64,000 bases of DNA, taken from contig JABXHX010000005.1 of NCBI GenBank assembly GCA_013373385.1, positions 82,242 through 146,241 on the forward strand. Reading direction: 5' to 3'. Both the position numbers and the translations under genes were made by a program. The stretch's first letter is position 1. The number at the start of each line of letters is the position of its first letter. This DNA is from Flavobacteriaceae bacterium. Its GTDB lineage: Bacteria > Bacteroidota > Bacteroidia > Flavobacteriales > Flavobacteriaceae. Under the pieces are notes generated by a model. That model had not been told where the DNA came from. It worked only from the letters and a program-made list of their open reading frames with translations, and ran no database searches. Positions 10,205-19,578 of the stretch are shown piece by piece.

Positions 10205-10711
10205 CTATTCTTTAATGCCAAGTTTAGCAAGTACTAACTTTGTAATGTCATGTTTTTCATCAAGATAAGCAAATTCATTACCAGTTGTGGTTAAAATTTG
10301 TGAATAGCCTTTTTCTTTAGCAACAAAGGCTGTAGTTTCTGCAATTTTTTTATACAATGGTCTTAAAAATTCATCTTTTCTAATCTGCATCATTTTTACT
10401 GCATTCTGTCTAAACTTAACTATATCTTGTTTTAATTCTTGTATTTTGCTAAATTCTTTCTTTTTAGCATCCTCAGTTAATGTTTTAATGTTTTTGTTAT
10501 AGGTGTTAACACTAGCATCGTGTTCTTTTATTTTATTAACTCTTATAGAATCTAATTTAGCCCCATAATTTTTAAGTCTTTCTTGAACCGTTTTTAGTTG
10601 TGGCATTTTAGAAAGCACATACTCACTATCTATAGTTCCTACTTTTGTTTGTGCGTTTGTTGTAAATCCTAAAATGATAGCAATGAAGAAAAATATAAGT
10701 TTAGATTTCAT
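10205..10711 (-). CDS. OmpH/Skp family periplasmic chaperone-like protein
   Basis: 168 residues with a signal peptide (1-20, ending TNAQ). A KVGTIDSEYVLSKMPQLK strand opens the mature protein and long charged helices follow (about 40-130), giving the jellyfish-like Skp architecture: a small beta body and coiled-coil arms. Skp proteins hold unfolded outer-membrane proteins in the periplasm. The length is normal. An upstream -7 element lies on the minus strand (10729-10736). The gene is followed by the convergent DUF58 gene and preceded by miaA in the same direction, 52 bases away. Confidence 0.9.
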   Translation of the reverse strand: MKSKLIFFFIAIILGFTTNAQTKVGTIDSEYVLSKMPQLKTVQERLKNYGAKLDSIRVNKIKEHDASVNTYNKNIKTLTEDAKKKEFSKIQELKQDIVKFRQNAVKMMQIRKDEFLRPLYKKIAETTAFVAKEKGYSQILTTTGNEFAYLDEKHDITKLVLAKLGIKE

Positions 10712-10728
10712 TTTTTATAAGTTTTTGG

Positions 10729-10736
10729 CAAATATA
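10729..10736 (-). promoter_or_regulatory. Predicted -7 promoter element TATATTTG (minus strand) of the OmpH-like gene
   Basis: The plus strand reads CAAATATA, which is TATATTTG on the coding strand, an exact TAnnTTTG match. It is 17 bases upstream of the OmpH start. Confidence 0.5.
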
Positions 10737-10763
10737 AGAAAGCAAATTAGTCAACCTAATTAA

Positions 10764-11690
10764 TTATGAGTTTTTAACAGGTTTTAATTGACTTTCAATA
10801 TAATTAATAATTGTTTCTATATCCGTTTTATAATTAAACCAATGGGTTGCTGTGTCTTTTTTAAACCAAGTCAATTGCCTTTTAGCAAACCTTCTGGTAT
10901 TTTTTTTAATTTCTTCTATGGCAAAGCTTTCAGTAATATCACCATCAAAAGCACTAAAAAGTTCTCTATAACCAACAGTTTGTAGTGCGTTTAGTTGCTT
11001 ATGTGGGTAGAGTGCTTTCGCTTCTTTAATTAAACCATCTTGAAGCATCAAATCAACCCTTTTGTTTATTCTATTATAAATGATTTCTCTTTCGGCATTT
11101 AGTCCAATTTTTATAGGAATAAAGGGTCTTGGCTTTTTAGGTTTATTTTTAAAAGTAGCGTAGGGGATGCCGCTAGCAATAGTAACTTCTAGCGCTCTTA
11201 TTACTCTATGCGGATTATCTATAGCTATTGTGTTGTAAGACTCTATGTCTAATTCTTTGAGTTGCTTTTGTAAATAAGAAATTCCCTTTGTTTTTAGCTC
11301 TTCATTCAGTTTTTCTCTAATTTCTGCTGGCACATTAGGAAAATAATCTAAACCATTGATAACTGCATCAACATACAAACCACTGCCACCTACCATAATC
11401 GCAATATTATTCTTTTTGTATAACTCGTTTAGTTTGGCAATAGCATCACGCTCAAAATCTCCAACATTATACATATCAAAAATACTTCTGTTTTGTATAA
11501 AGTGATGTTTAGCTTCAGCTAGTTCTTCAGAGGTAGGCACCGCTGTTCCAATAGTCATCTCTTTATAAAACTGTCTAGAATCACAAGAAATAATAGCTGC
11601 TTTAAAATGCTTAGCCAATTGTATACTTAATGCAGTTTTTCCGATAGCTGTTGGGCCTACAATAGTAATTAAATAGTTATTCAAAGCCAT
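10764..11690 (-). CDS. miaA: tRNA dimethylallyltransferase
   Basis: Transfers a dimethylallyl group to the N6 of adenosine 37 in tRNAs that read UNN codons. The 308 residues include the P-loop GPTAIGKTALS at about 11-21, the DSRQFYKEM motif, GGSGLYVDAV and the C-terminal RRFAKRQLTWFKKD segment, all diagnostic for MiaA. The start codon overlaps the stop of the upstream ion channel gene by one base (11690), so the two are co-transcribed. The length is normal for the family. Confidence 0.97.
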   Translation of the reverse strand: MALNNYLITIVGPTAIGKTALSIQLAKHFKAAIISCDSRQFYKEMTIGTAVPTSEELAEAKHHFIQNRSIFDMYNVGDFERDAIAKLNELYKKNNIAIMVGGSGLYVDAVINGLDYFPNVPAEIREKLNEELKTKGISYLQKQLKELDIESYNTIAIDNPHRVIRALEVTIASGIPYATFKNKPKKPRPFIPIKIGLNAEREIIYNRINKRVDLMLQDGLIKEAKALYPHKQLNALQTVGYRELFSAFDGDITESFAIEEIKKNTRRFAKRQLTWFKKDTATHWFNYKTDIETIINYIESQLKPVKNS

Positions 11691-12511
11691 TAGATAATTT
11701 TACGACCACAGTTGTAACAATACTCGGCATTATCTTTATGATCTTCTACCAAGCAATTGGTACAAGATTGTGTATTAGTATGTATCTTTTCTGATTTTGC
11801 AATTTCAGAACTAACAATACCTGTTGGTATGGCAATGATACCGTATCCTAAAATCATAATAACACTGGCAATTAATTGACCAAGTGGTGTTTGTGGGGCA
11901 ATATCTCCAAATCCTACAGTTGTTAAGGTAACTATAGCCCAATACACACTCCTAGGAATGCTTGTAAAGCCATTTTCTGCTCCTTCTATCATATACATTA
12001 CTGTGCCCAAAATCACACAAATAATAATGATAAAAAAAATAAAAACGGCAATTTTTGCTTTACTAGCTTTTAAGGCAACGATTAGTCTATTTGATGCACC
12101 AATATATCGTGTTAATTTTAATATTCTAAAAACTCGCAGTAAACGTAGTGCTCTAATAGCAGCTAAATTATGATAACCAGCAATAATAAAGGTTAAGTAT
12201 TTAGGTATGGTAGATAATAAATCTATAATACCATAAAAACTGAAAATATACTTGAAAGGCTTTTTTATTGAAATGACTCTTAGTACATATTCAATTGAAA
12301 ATAGAATTGTGATTACCCATTCAGAGATGTCTAAAAATGTGTGGTACTTATCATCAAAACTGCTAATACTTTCTAGCATTACTAATAAGATACTTGTAAG
12401 TATAGCTATGAGCAGAATTACATCGAAAATTTTACCACCTCTAGTATCTGCTTCATAAATGATTTCATGAAGCTTGTCTCTGAGTGATTTTTTTGGGTGT
12501 AGATTTTCCAA
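11690..12511 (-). CDS. Voltage-gated-type ion transporter with C-terminal zinc ribbon
   Basis: 273 residues. Six membrane segments precede residue 220. The fourth carries a basic series (RALRLLRVFRILKLTRY), as in voltage sensors, and the pore loop contains TLTTVGFGD, the potassium selectivity filter. After the last helix there is a short zinc-ribbon-like tail with two CxxC pairs about 15 residues apart, ending CGRKII. The tail should face the cytoplasm and may bind zinc or sense redox state; this is inference. The gene shares a transcript with miaA. It has no recognisable cyclic-nucleotide or RCK domain. Confidence 0.88.
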   Translation of the reverse strand: MENLHPKKSLRDKLHEIIYEADTRGGKIFDVILLIAILTSILLVMLESISSFDDKYHTFLDISEWVITILFSIEYVLRVISIKKPFKYIFSFYGIIDLLSTIPKYLTFIIAGYHNLAAIRALRLLRVFRILKLTRYIGASNRLIVALKASKAKIAVFIFFIIIICVILGTVMYMIEGAENGFTSIPRSVYWAIVTLTTVGFGDIAPQTPLGQLIASVIMILGYGIIAIPTGIVSSEIAKSEKIHTNTQSCTNCLVEDHKDNAEYCYNCGRKII

Positions 12512-12562
12512 ATGGCTTAAAATTCTAAATTAATTACAATACTACAATTTTTTAGTTATACT

Positions 12563-12597
12563 AAAAAAGCTCTAGCAGTTTATACTAGAGCTTTTAT
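12563..12597 (-). terminator. Rho-independent terminator of the caspase-like gene
   Basis: The stem AAGCTCTAG / CTAGAGCTT (about 12567-12593) is followed on the minus strand by a T run (the A run at 12563-12568 on plus). It ends the minus-strand transcript coming from the C1 protease and caspase genes, 20 bases past the latter's stop. Confidence 0.75.
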
Positions 12598-12614
12598 TTT
12601 ATAAAAATGATATA

Positions 12615-15600
12615 TCAATCTTTTTTTACAAAGATAAAATCACCACCTTCATCACCAACTCCATAAATTGTTCCATACTGAGGTGTGTTTGGGCTGTTAT
12701 TCATTACAGGTTCTTCAATTCTGTCAAATAATTGTCTTGCTGATAGAAAATCTTTTTGATTGTTTTTTAACCTATTCAACAAATATTTTAAAAACATACT
12801 TTTATTTGGTACTGTTTTAAGGGTACCACTTGTAATTGCTTTTCTACTTGTTAATTGGTATTTCTTTTGTACAGATTTAGGCGATTTTTCAAATGATCGT
12901 GTTTTAAAGATACTACCGCTAAAACAAGCATCAGAAATCAATAAGGTATGCTTAGATTTTATAGCTTTTAAAAAGTCTACTACTTGCGAATTGCTAATTA
13001 GGTTCAGTTCGTATTCCATGTTTGCATCAGAAGGTAGCCAAGCACCTATTTGGTTTACTTCGTCATAGATTCCATGACCAGCGTAAAATACAAGTAAATT
13101 ATCTTTATTTGTAACACGCTTTTTTAACTTACTAAACTCTTTGATAATATCATTTGCTTTCGGATTATTGTTTAGTACAATTACATTTTGCTTTTTAAAA
13201 CTATATTTAGTTATTAAAACATTTGCAAGATCTTTAGCATCTTTAGTAGGCAAACCATCTAAATCTGTAATGGCCCCGTCTCCATAATCACTAACGCCAA
13301 TTAGTAGTGCATAATATTCGCCAAATCCAGATTTTTTTGCATCATTGTTATTATCTACAACTACTACATCATCGTTATTATCTATATCTGGAGATTTTCT
13401 TTTAATGGTAAATTTTTTGGTAGAAGATGATTGTTTCATATCCGTTGCTTTTACAATTAAATCATTAGCTCCATATTTTAAAGGAACAAGTGCTGTAAAA
13501 CTTCCATCTTCTCTAACGGTTGCCTCTTTGCCATTAATGATTACTTCATAAATACCGTCTTTATCTGTCGCTTTTCCTTTTACAGTAATATTTTTTGTTT
13601 TAACAATTTTAAATCCACGTTGCACTACAGGTTCTGTAATAACAACTTCTGGAGGTGTATTAAAGTTTGCCGTCGGATAAGACACGTTTAGGTAGTCTAC
13701 AGATATTTCTTGTTTATTGTACACACTAAAACCCATGTAATCTCCAAAAAAGGTAGAGTAGGGTGCTTCATTTACATATTGGTCATTAATGTAAATTCTT
13801 AATAGGTTATTAGACTTTACTATCTTGATTTTATTTGCTTGGTATGCTTGTGTTTTGAGTGCATCTGTAGAAGTCCAAGGAATTAGTTTATTAGACTGAT
13901 CATTGGTAAGCTTTCTTAATAGGTAACTACCATCTTTAGATAAGAATAAGTCAAATTCATTTGTATTGTTTTTTCTACCAAATACAAAGGCAATAGAACC
14001 ATTAGAAGAGCTTGTAAGTCTGGTGATAGATGTTTCTATAATAAAGTCTCTACTGGTATCAATACCAACTTTTTTGCTAATGAAAGCACCACCTTTTTCG
14101 TTATTGCATTTTATGTAAAGTTTGCCATTATTAATTCTAGACTTAATAGTACTGTTATCGGTTAAATTCCAACCATTCGTATTACTTGTAAAGTTTTCTG
14201 TTAAGGGTACTGTAAGTGTGTTTGTAGTAATAATATTGTTTTTTGCTTTTTTAAGGTATTTAATACTAATATTATCAACTCCGATTTTTTGCTTGTTAAA
14301 TACAACAAAACCTAATCTATGACCAAAAAACGATTCAAAGTTTGTTTGAGTTAAATAGGTATTGTTTACATAGTAATTGTAATGATCTCCCTTTTTCGTT
14401 ATTTTAAGTGTGTTTTTTGCTCCGTTACCAGTTCTAATAGCCGAAGATTTTGTAAACTTCTTTACGATCTCTTCTTTATCATCTACAATTCTAGAAATTT
14501 TATAATAACCATTTCCTGTAATGTAAAATCTGTAACTACTTTTACCTTCTTTACCCCATTGAAAACCATATTGATAATTATTAACACCACTAATTTTTTT
14601 AATACTGGTTTTAATTTCAAAATCTCTTGAAGTATCAATTGTTTTTGGAATATTAATTGCCCATCCACCATTATCTTTTAAATGTGCAAAGTTATAGTAG
14701 TTGTTAGAAATATCTATTTCGGTAGTACCACTTGTGTTATTTGTAGGCCATCCATTTTTATTATCAGTAAAATAATCTTGAATTACATTTTCTCCTTGTG
14801 CAACAATAACAGGCTTGGTAACATTTCCATTAATATACCTAGCTTTAAAATCGTCAATAGCTACTTTTTGATTGTTATATACAACAAACCCTAAACGATT
14901 CCCCATAAAAGGTTTGTGATAAAAAAGCGTTAAATATCTATCATTGACATAAAACTTAATAAATCCTCTTTCCTTTTTTATTTTTAGTGTGTTTGTTGCA
15001 TAGCTACCTGTGTTTATGTAGCTAGATTTAGTCCAGTCTTTTAGTGCGGTGTACTTACCATCTTTATACTGGTCAATAGAGTAAGAACCGTTAGATGTAA
15101 TTGTGAAAACGTATTGGTTGTTTCCATCTTTTCTACCATAAACAAAACCAAAACCGTTATTATTGATACCGCTTATTTTTAAAAACTTGGCTTCAATTTC
15201 AAATTCTTTAGTCTCGTCAATGTCTATATATTTAGTGGTAGACCAGCCTCCTTTTTCTCTTTTATGATCAAAATAATACTTACCATTTCTTAGTTCTAAA
15301 GAAGCTTCATTGGTATTACTTGTTGCCCAATTGTTTTTGTTTGATGAAAAATCATCATCATAGATTGTTCCGTTAGTAGTTGTCGTGGTGGTTGTAGTTG
15401 TAGTAATAGTACTTCCACTCAATTGTGTTGCTTTGATAAAATCAATAGCTACCTTTTGCTTATCAAACACGTGGATACCAACTTTATCTCCGTAAAAAGA
15501 TTTAAAAGGTTTACTTTCTAATAAAGTACCATTCATATAAAAAGAGATAGTACTACCAGTCTTTTTAATCTTAAATTTGTTGTAAGAATAGAACCCAGTT

Positions 15601-16025
15601 TTTATACTACTTGAGCTTTTCCATCCTTTGTAGTTTATATACTTACCATTACTCTTGTCAGAAATTCTATATTGGTTGTTACTTATAAAAAAATGGAAGG
15701 TATTGTCAGCATCTTTTGTGCCGAACATAACTCCATAAGCGTGGTTCTTATTAGCTGCAGTTAAACGTTGCATAGAAACTTCAATTTCAAAGCTACCATT
15801 GGTGTTTATTCCCATCTCTCTGGTAGTAATTCTCCATTTTTTATCAGTTTTTTTATGCTCAAAATAATATTTACCGTTTTTTATTTCTAAAGTTCTCGTA
15901 GAATTGCTACCTGTTGGCCAGTTGTTTTTTGCGTTAAAATTTTCTTCATAAACAACATTTTGCGCTTGAGTAGTAAGCGCAAATGCAGTCAGTAAGAAAG
16001 TCAATAAAAGATATTTAATTCTCAT
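12615..16025 (-). CDS. Secreted caspase-like (C14) protease with four lectin-like repeats
   Basis: 1136 residues. A signal peptide spans 1-21 (ending TQAQ). Four related modules follow at about 25-200, 220-400, 415-600 and 615-790. Each opens with an Asn-Trp segment, continues with an ISNGKYYF-like strand and ends in a KVAIDF-like strand. They look like concanavalin/LamG or DUF1080-type jelly rolls. A run of ten Thr (208-217) links the first two. An Ig-like module (about 800-880) and an Asp/Asn-rich linker precede a caspase domain (about 904-1130) with the catalytic dyad His984 (FYAGHG) and Cys1034 (SDACFSGS). The gene begins 12 bases after the papain-like protease gene and ends in a terminator, so the two form a unit. 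Substrate is unknown; the repeats may bind surface glycans. Confidence 0.9.
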   Translation of the reverse strand: MRIKYLLLTFLLTAFALTTQAQNVVYEENFNAKNNWPTGSNSTRTLEIKNGKYYFEHKKTDKKWRITTREMGINTNGSFEIEVSMQRLTAANKNHAYGVMFGTKDADNTFHFFISNNQYRISDKSNGKYINYKGWKSSSSIKTGFYSYNKFKIKKTGSTISFYMNGTLLESKPFKSFYGDKVGIHVFDKQKVAIDFIKATQLSGSTITTTTTTTTTTNGTIYDDDFSSNKNNWATSNTNEASLELRNGKYYFDHKREKGGWSTTKYIDIDETKEFEIEAKFLKISGINNNGFGFVYGRKDGNNQYVFTITSNGSYSIDQYKDGKYTALKDWTKSSYINTGSYATNTLKIKKERGFIKFYVNDRYLTLFYHKPFMGNRLGFVVYNNQKVAIDDFKARYINGNVTKPVIVAQGENVIQDYFTDNKNGWPTNNTSGTTEIDISNNYYNFAHLKDNGGWAINIPKTIDTSRDFEIKTSIKKISGVNNYQYGFQWGKEGKSSYRFYITGNGYYKISRIVDDKEEIVKKFTKSSAIRTGNGAKNTLKITKKGDHYNYYVNNTYLTQTNFESFFGHRLGFVVFNKQKIGVDNISIKYLKKAKNNIITTNTLTVPLTENFTSNTNGWNLTDNSTIKSRINNGKLYIKCNNEKGGAFISKKVGIDTSRDFIIETSITRLTSSSNGSIAFVFGRKNNTNEFDLFLSKDGSYLLRKLTNDQSNKLIPWTSTDALKTQAYQANKIKIVKSNNLLRIYINDQYVNEAPYSTFFGDYMGFSVYNKQEISVDYLNVSYPTANFNTPPEVVITEPVVQRGFKIVKTKNITVKGKATDKDGIYEVIINGKEATVREDGSFTALVPLKYGANDLIVKATDMKQSSSTKKFTIKRKSPDIDNNDDVVVVDNNNDAKKSGFGEYYALLIGVSDYGDGAITDLDGLPTKDAKDLANVLITKYSFKKQNVIVLNNNPKANDIIKEFSKLKKRVTNKDNLLVFYAGHGIYDEVNQIGAWLPSDANMEYELNLISNSQVVDFLKAIKSKHTLLISDACFSGSIFKTRSFEKSPKSVQKKYQLTSRKAITSGTLKTVPNKSMFLKYLLNRLKNNQKDFLSARQLFDRIEEPVMNNSPNTPQYGTIYGVGDEGGDFIFVKKD

Positions 16026-16037
16026 TTTACTTTATTT

Positions 16038-17495
16038 TTATTGATGATTCATTTCTATAAAAATTGGAACAACTTTTCCATTGTTATTTGTAGCTTTGGT
16101 AGAGAAAGCTATTTTATCTCTACTAAACTTCACATCACTTCCTTTATACATTTTGTATTGTAAGGCTTTTTTTACTCTAGAAACAAAATCACCAGAGCCA
16201 TACCTTGCAGCACTAACAATTTTGTCAATATTTAATTTCTCTTTACTGTATAGTACACATAAAACATCTCTACCAGGTTTTGAATCAAACTCGATAAAAT
16301 AGTCTTCATTAGGCAGAGCAATCTCACTATCTGTATAGCTAAAGTAGTCACTAAAGTTTTCAAACGGGTATAGTTTGTTTACAGATTTGTCAGCAGAGCC
16401 ATACCCAATTAAGTATACATAACCTCGTTGTTTGCTTTTTAAGTAGATTCTAAATTGTGTGCCAGAAGTGTAACTATCTGCTATTCTGTAAGTAGTTTTT
16501 GACGCTTTTACAATGCTAAAGTTTCTATTGGCTTCATTAGAAAGTATTGGTCTCATATTTTGACCGTTACTTAGTCTTAATGTTAGCTCACCAGCTAAAG
16601 TATTGTAGTTATTATTGTTGTCATTATTATCATTCTTAATAATAGGTGAACTCGACTTATCAACCAAAACATAAGCTGTTTTTGTGTAGTTTTTAAAATC
16701 GTTGTATCTAACCCAAATATATCCGCCATTTCCCCAAGCTGTACCCCAAGAGTTTAAGATTTCAAATGCACCTCCGTACTTATTGTCATCATAGCCAACA
16801 ACAACCATTGCATGTCCGCCTAATCTTTTAGAGCCTAATGGACCACTCCAAACACCTTTTGCCTTATAAAAAGTAGTGTAAATTTGCATCCCAATCACTA
16901 CAGGATTTTTATTAGCCAAAGCTTTTTTAACTTTTCCTACTAAGTTGTAAGGATTGTCCCATTTTGCTAACCTTTCATAGGTTAAAATTTTATTTTTCTT
17001 AGCTTTTTGATAGCCAAAACTACTAGGTTTGGTTCTACAATTCGTCTGATTATAACTAAAGTCGGTTAACTTTAAAATTCCATAGGTATTCATCAACTTC
17101 ATAGCATCTGCTATGTATGAACCACGTTGGCAATTCACATCTCCTTTAAATTTGATTAAGTTATAGACAAATGCAGGAGAGAAGGTGTTCTGATTGATTT
17201 TTGTTCTGTTGTACTTCCAACCATTTCTTACTGCATTTGCAATTGTTCTTGCCCCATATCCACTTGCCCAACCAACACAAGAAGGTTGTCTGCCTTGATT
17301 CCCTGGAGTAGGAGCAAAGGCTTTTAAACTTGCAGATTTTGGAACAGAAGTAATGCTTCTTGTAATTAAAGGAACAGTTTCTGTTACTTCCTCATACTTT
17401 TGTTTGTTAAAATCTAAACCAGTTGTATACTGTTGACTAAAGCTTAAAGAAGTAAAGAGCATTAAAAATGCTAGAAAAGAAAACTTTTTCATCAT
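16038..17495 (-). CDS. Secreted papain-like (C1) protease with DUF4384 domain
   Basis: 485 residues. A signal peptide (1-20, ending SFSQ) is followed by a C1A peptidase domain. The nucleophile is Cys73 in NQGRQPSCVGWASGY, where the usual Gln of the oxyanion hole precedes it. His228 lies in GGHAMVVVGYDD, and Asn248 in ILNSWGTAWGNGGY. An Asn/Asp-rich linker (about 287-298) leads to a DUF4384-like domain (about 302-440) with LRLSNGQ and a KLYPFENF strand. There is no long inhibitory propeptide; only about 50 residues precede the domain. The caspase-like gene follows 12 bases later. Both products should be extracytoplasmic and may act in one proteolytic pathway. Confidence 0.9.
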   Translation of the reverse strand: MMKKFSFLAFLMLFTSLSFSQQYTTGLDFNKQKYEEVTETVPLITRSITSVPKSASLKAFAPTPGNQGRQPSCVGWASGYGARTIANAVRNGWKYNRTKINQNTFSPAFVYNLIKFKGDVNCQRGSYIADAMKLMNTYGILKLTDFSYNQTNCRTKPSSFGYQKAKKNKILTYERLAKWDNPYNLVGKVKKALANKNPVVIGMQIYTTFYKAKGVWSGPLGSKRLGGHAMVVVGYDDNKYGGAFEILNSWGTAWGNGGYIWVRYNDFKNYTKTAYVLVDKSSSPIIKNDNNDNNNNYNTLAGELTLRLSNGQNMRPILSNEANRNFSIVKASKTTYRIADSYTSGTQFRIYLKSKQRGYVYLIGYGSADKSVNKLYPFENFSDYFSYTDSEIALPNEDYFIEFDSKPGRDVLCVLYSKEKLNIDKIVSAARYGSGDFVSRVKKALQYKMYKGSDVKFSRDKIAFSTKATNNNGKVVPIFIEMNHQ

Positions 17496-17563
17496 AAATG
17501 TTTTTAGGTTACATATACAAATATGGAGGGAATTAACATGAAATTAAATACGTAATTATTCGT

Positions 17564-17585
17564 ATTTTCTATAAAAATAGAAAAT
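17564..17585. repeat. Perfect inverted repeat upstream of the C1 protease gene
   Basis: ATTTTCTAT (17564-17572) and ATAGAAAAT (17577-17585) are exact reverse complements with a 4-base loop. The repeat lies in the 125-base gap between the DUF3857 gene and the C1 protease gene on the minus strand. The T run lies on the wrong side for a minus-strand terminator, so it may be an operator or mRNA hairpin. Confidence 0.4.
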
Positions 17586-17620
17586 TTTTTATAAACATTA
17601 CATTTTAGTAGCCTTGCTTA

Positions 17621-19573
17621 TCAATTCTTTTTTAAAGAAATTAAGGTAGATTGTACTTTAACCAGTTGGTTGAAAAACTCTTTTAAAGCAAAGTATTCTT
17701 CGTTTGTATATTCAATTCTATTTAGCTGAAACTTAAAGAAAATAGTAATTTTATTATTTGTGTTCTTTATGTTGAAAACAAACTTACCTCCATTATTAGG
17801 CAAAGCAAAAGCTTTGTTTTCTGGCAATCTACCCACTGTAAAGTTTTCATTAATTTTTATACTTGCCCTGTAAGAATAATTTCTAGTATATGTAAAGTTA
17901 ACTGGATACAAACGTTTTTTCAGTTTAAAAGGATTTATTTTAATTGCTTCATGAAAAAACGGATTTAAATAAAAGTTGTTGCCTACTTTTGCATCTGTAG
18001 TTTCGTAATTAAAATTAAATACTTGAGTTACGTTTTTAGAGTCACTGTTTAGCCCTTTAACACTATATTTATTTATTTCTATACGATTTTTATTTTCATA
18101 TTCTTCAAGGTAGGCACCCTCTTTTATGGTATTTAGTTCAGATTTTAATGAAACTGCATTGTATCCAGAATTTACAACACGCAATAGACCTTTTGTTTCT
18201 CCATCTTCAGATACAACAACATTTAAGTCTATTTTTTCATTTGAGGTGTTGAATTTTTCTATGTTTTTCCAATAGCTCCCATTTGAAAAATCTAACACTC
18301 TAGCATAACCATTTAATGCACTTGCTCTAATTAATCCAAAAGGGAGGTTTTTATCTGTAGCATCAAGGAAAAATTCTTTACCATCAATTTTTAATAAGAC
18401 TACAATGTAGTTAAAATCAGAAATTACAGGATATACTTTTGTTGGTAAGCCTATGCTCCTTGTAGATAATAAGGCAACATAGCTATTTAATCCCGCAGAT
18501 TTTAAAGCATTATATAAAGAGATATTAATATCTGCAATGTTACCAACTCTTTCGTTAAAAGATTTTTTAGTGTCAATTTTTCTATATGTAAAACCATTAT
18601 TATTGTAGGTGTAATGATCTTGAATAAAATAAAATAACTTCTTGGCTTTTTCTAATTTGTCAGCAACATTTGTTAAGTTTTCAGGTAGATTACGTTTAAA
18701 AAAATTAGATTTTCTTAATTCAGAACCAAAATATTCACCTGATTTAAATTTTCTGTCAGTAGACTTCCAACTATCTGTATATTTCTCCACCGTACCATCT
18801 GCCGATGTATAAGATTCTAATTCAAATGTTACTCTAGAAATATAGTTTTTTATACTTGTCATATATCCCTCTTCTTTAAAAGCAGGAATGTCATTCATCC
18901 CTAAAGATAATACATGACAACTACCTTCAGATAATCCAGGAATAGAAACACATCTTCTTGCTACTGAAGGATTATTTTTATTAAGTTTAAAATACCCTTT
19001 TAAGCTTACATTGTATTTGTAATTTGACAGAATAGTAGATTCATATTCGCTTTTAATTTTAGGAATATCAGATTGAAAATACCAATCGTTTAACTTATTG
19101 AAATAGGGTGAAGTTAATGTATACCTATATTCTATTACAGAGCCGATTTTTAAATCTGGTAAGGTAAATGAAACACTTCTCCAATTATTTGTTTCATTGT
19201 TAATATAGATATCTTTTGAGAGTAAATGTTTTTTTTGTAGTGAACTTGCTACCATGTTATAGGTAACACCTTTTATATTCTCTACAGATTCTCTTCTGTA
19301 AAAAGGAATTTTAATTCCACCTTTTTTAAAACCATCTTTTTTTAGAATTTTAATTCTAAAATAATAATCAGTGCTTAAATAATAGTTTCTACTTGGGTTA
19401 ATATATGTATTGCCTTGTTCATACAAAACTACAGCTATAGCAGTTGAGTCTTTATCATAAACCTTCATTTTTAGTTCTTCTAATGTAGCTTGCCCCATGT
19501 TGGCAGATTTGCTTTTTTGAGAATACGTTATTGTTACACTAAAAATACAGACGAAAAGGATTATTTTTTTCAT
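17621..19573 (-). CDS. DUF3857 domain protein with degenerate transglutaminase-like domain
   Basis: 650 residues with a signal peptide (1-18). The N-terminal half is a DUF3857 beta domain: DYYFRIKILKKDGF, and VIEYRYTLTSPYF. The middle (about 310-420) matches the transglutaminase-like fold that usually follows DUF3857. The canonical GxCxD motif reads GNIAD here, so the catalytic Cys is Ile346. The later His position reads Asn in SDFNYIVV, while the Asp of LDATD is kept. It is therefore probably a non-catalytic binding protein. The start lies 5 bases after the upstream DnaQ/GIY-YIG stop, which suggests co-transcription from the serC operon. Confidence 0.85.
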   Translation of the reverse strand: MKKIILFVCIFSVTITYSQKSKSANMGQATLEELKMKVYDKDSTAIAVVLYEQGNTYINPSRNYYLSTDYYFRIKILKKDGFKKGGIKIPFYRRESVENIKGVTYNMVASSLQKKHLLSKDIYINNETNNWRSVSFTLPDLKIGSVIEYRYTLTSPYFNKLNDWYFQSDIPKIKSEYESTILSNYKYNVSLKGYFKLNKNNPSVARRCVSIPGLSEGSCHVLSLGMNDIPAFKEEGYMTSIKNYISRVTFELESYTSADGTVEKYTDSWKSTDRKFKSGEYFGSELRKSNFFKRNLPENLTNVADKLEKAKKLFYFIQDHYTYNNNGFTYRKIDTKKSFNERVGNIADINISLYNALKSAGLNSYVALLSTRSIGLPTKVYPVISDFNYIVVLLKIDGKEFFLDATDKNLPFGLIRASALNGYARVLDFSNGSYWKNIEKFNTSNEKIDLNVVVSEDGETKGLLRVVNSGYNAVSLKSELNTIKEGAYLEEYENKNRIEINKYSVKGLNSDSKNVTQVFNFNYETTDAKVGNNFYLNPFFHEAIKINPFKLKKRLYPVNFTYTRNYSYRASIKINENFTVGRLPENKAFALPNNGGKFVFNIKNTNNKITIFFKFQLNRIEYTNEEYFALKEFFNQLVKVQSTLISLKKN

Positions 19574-19578
19574 AGTTT

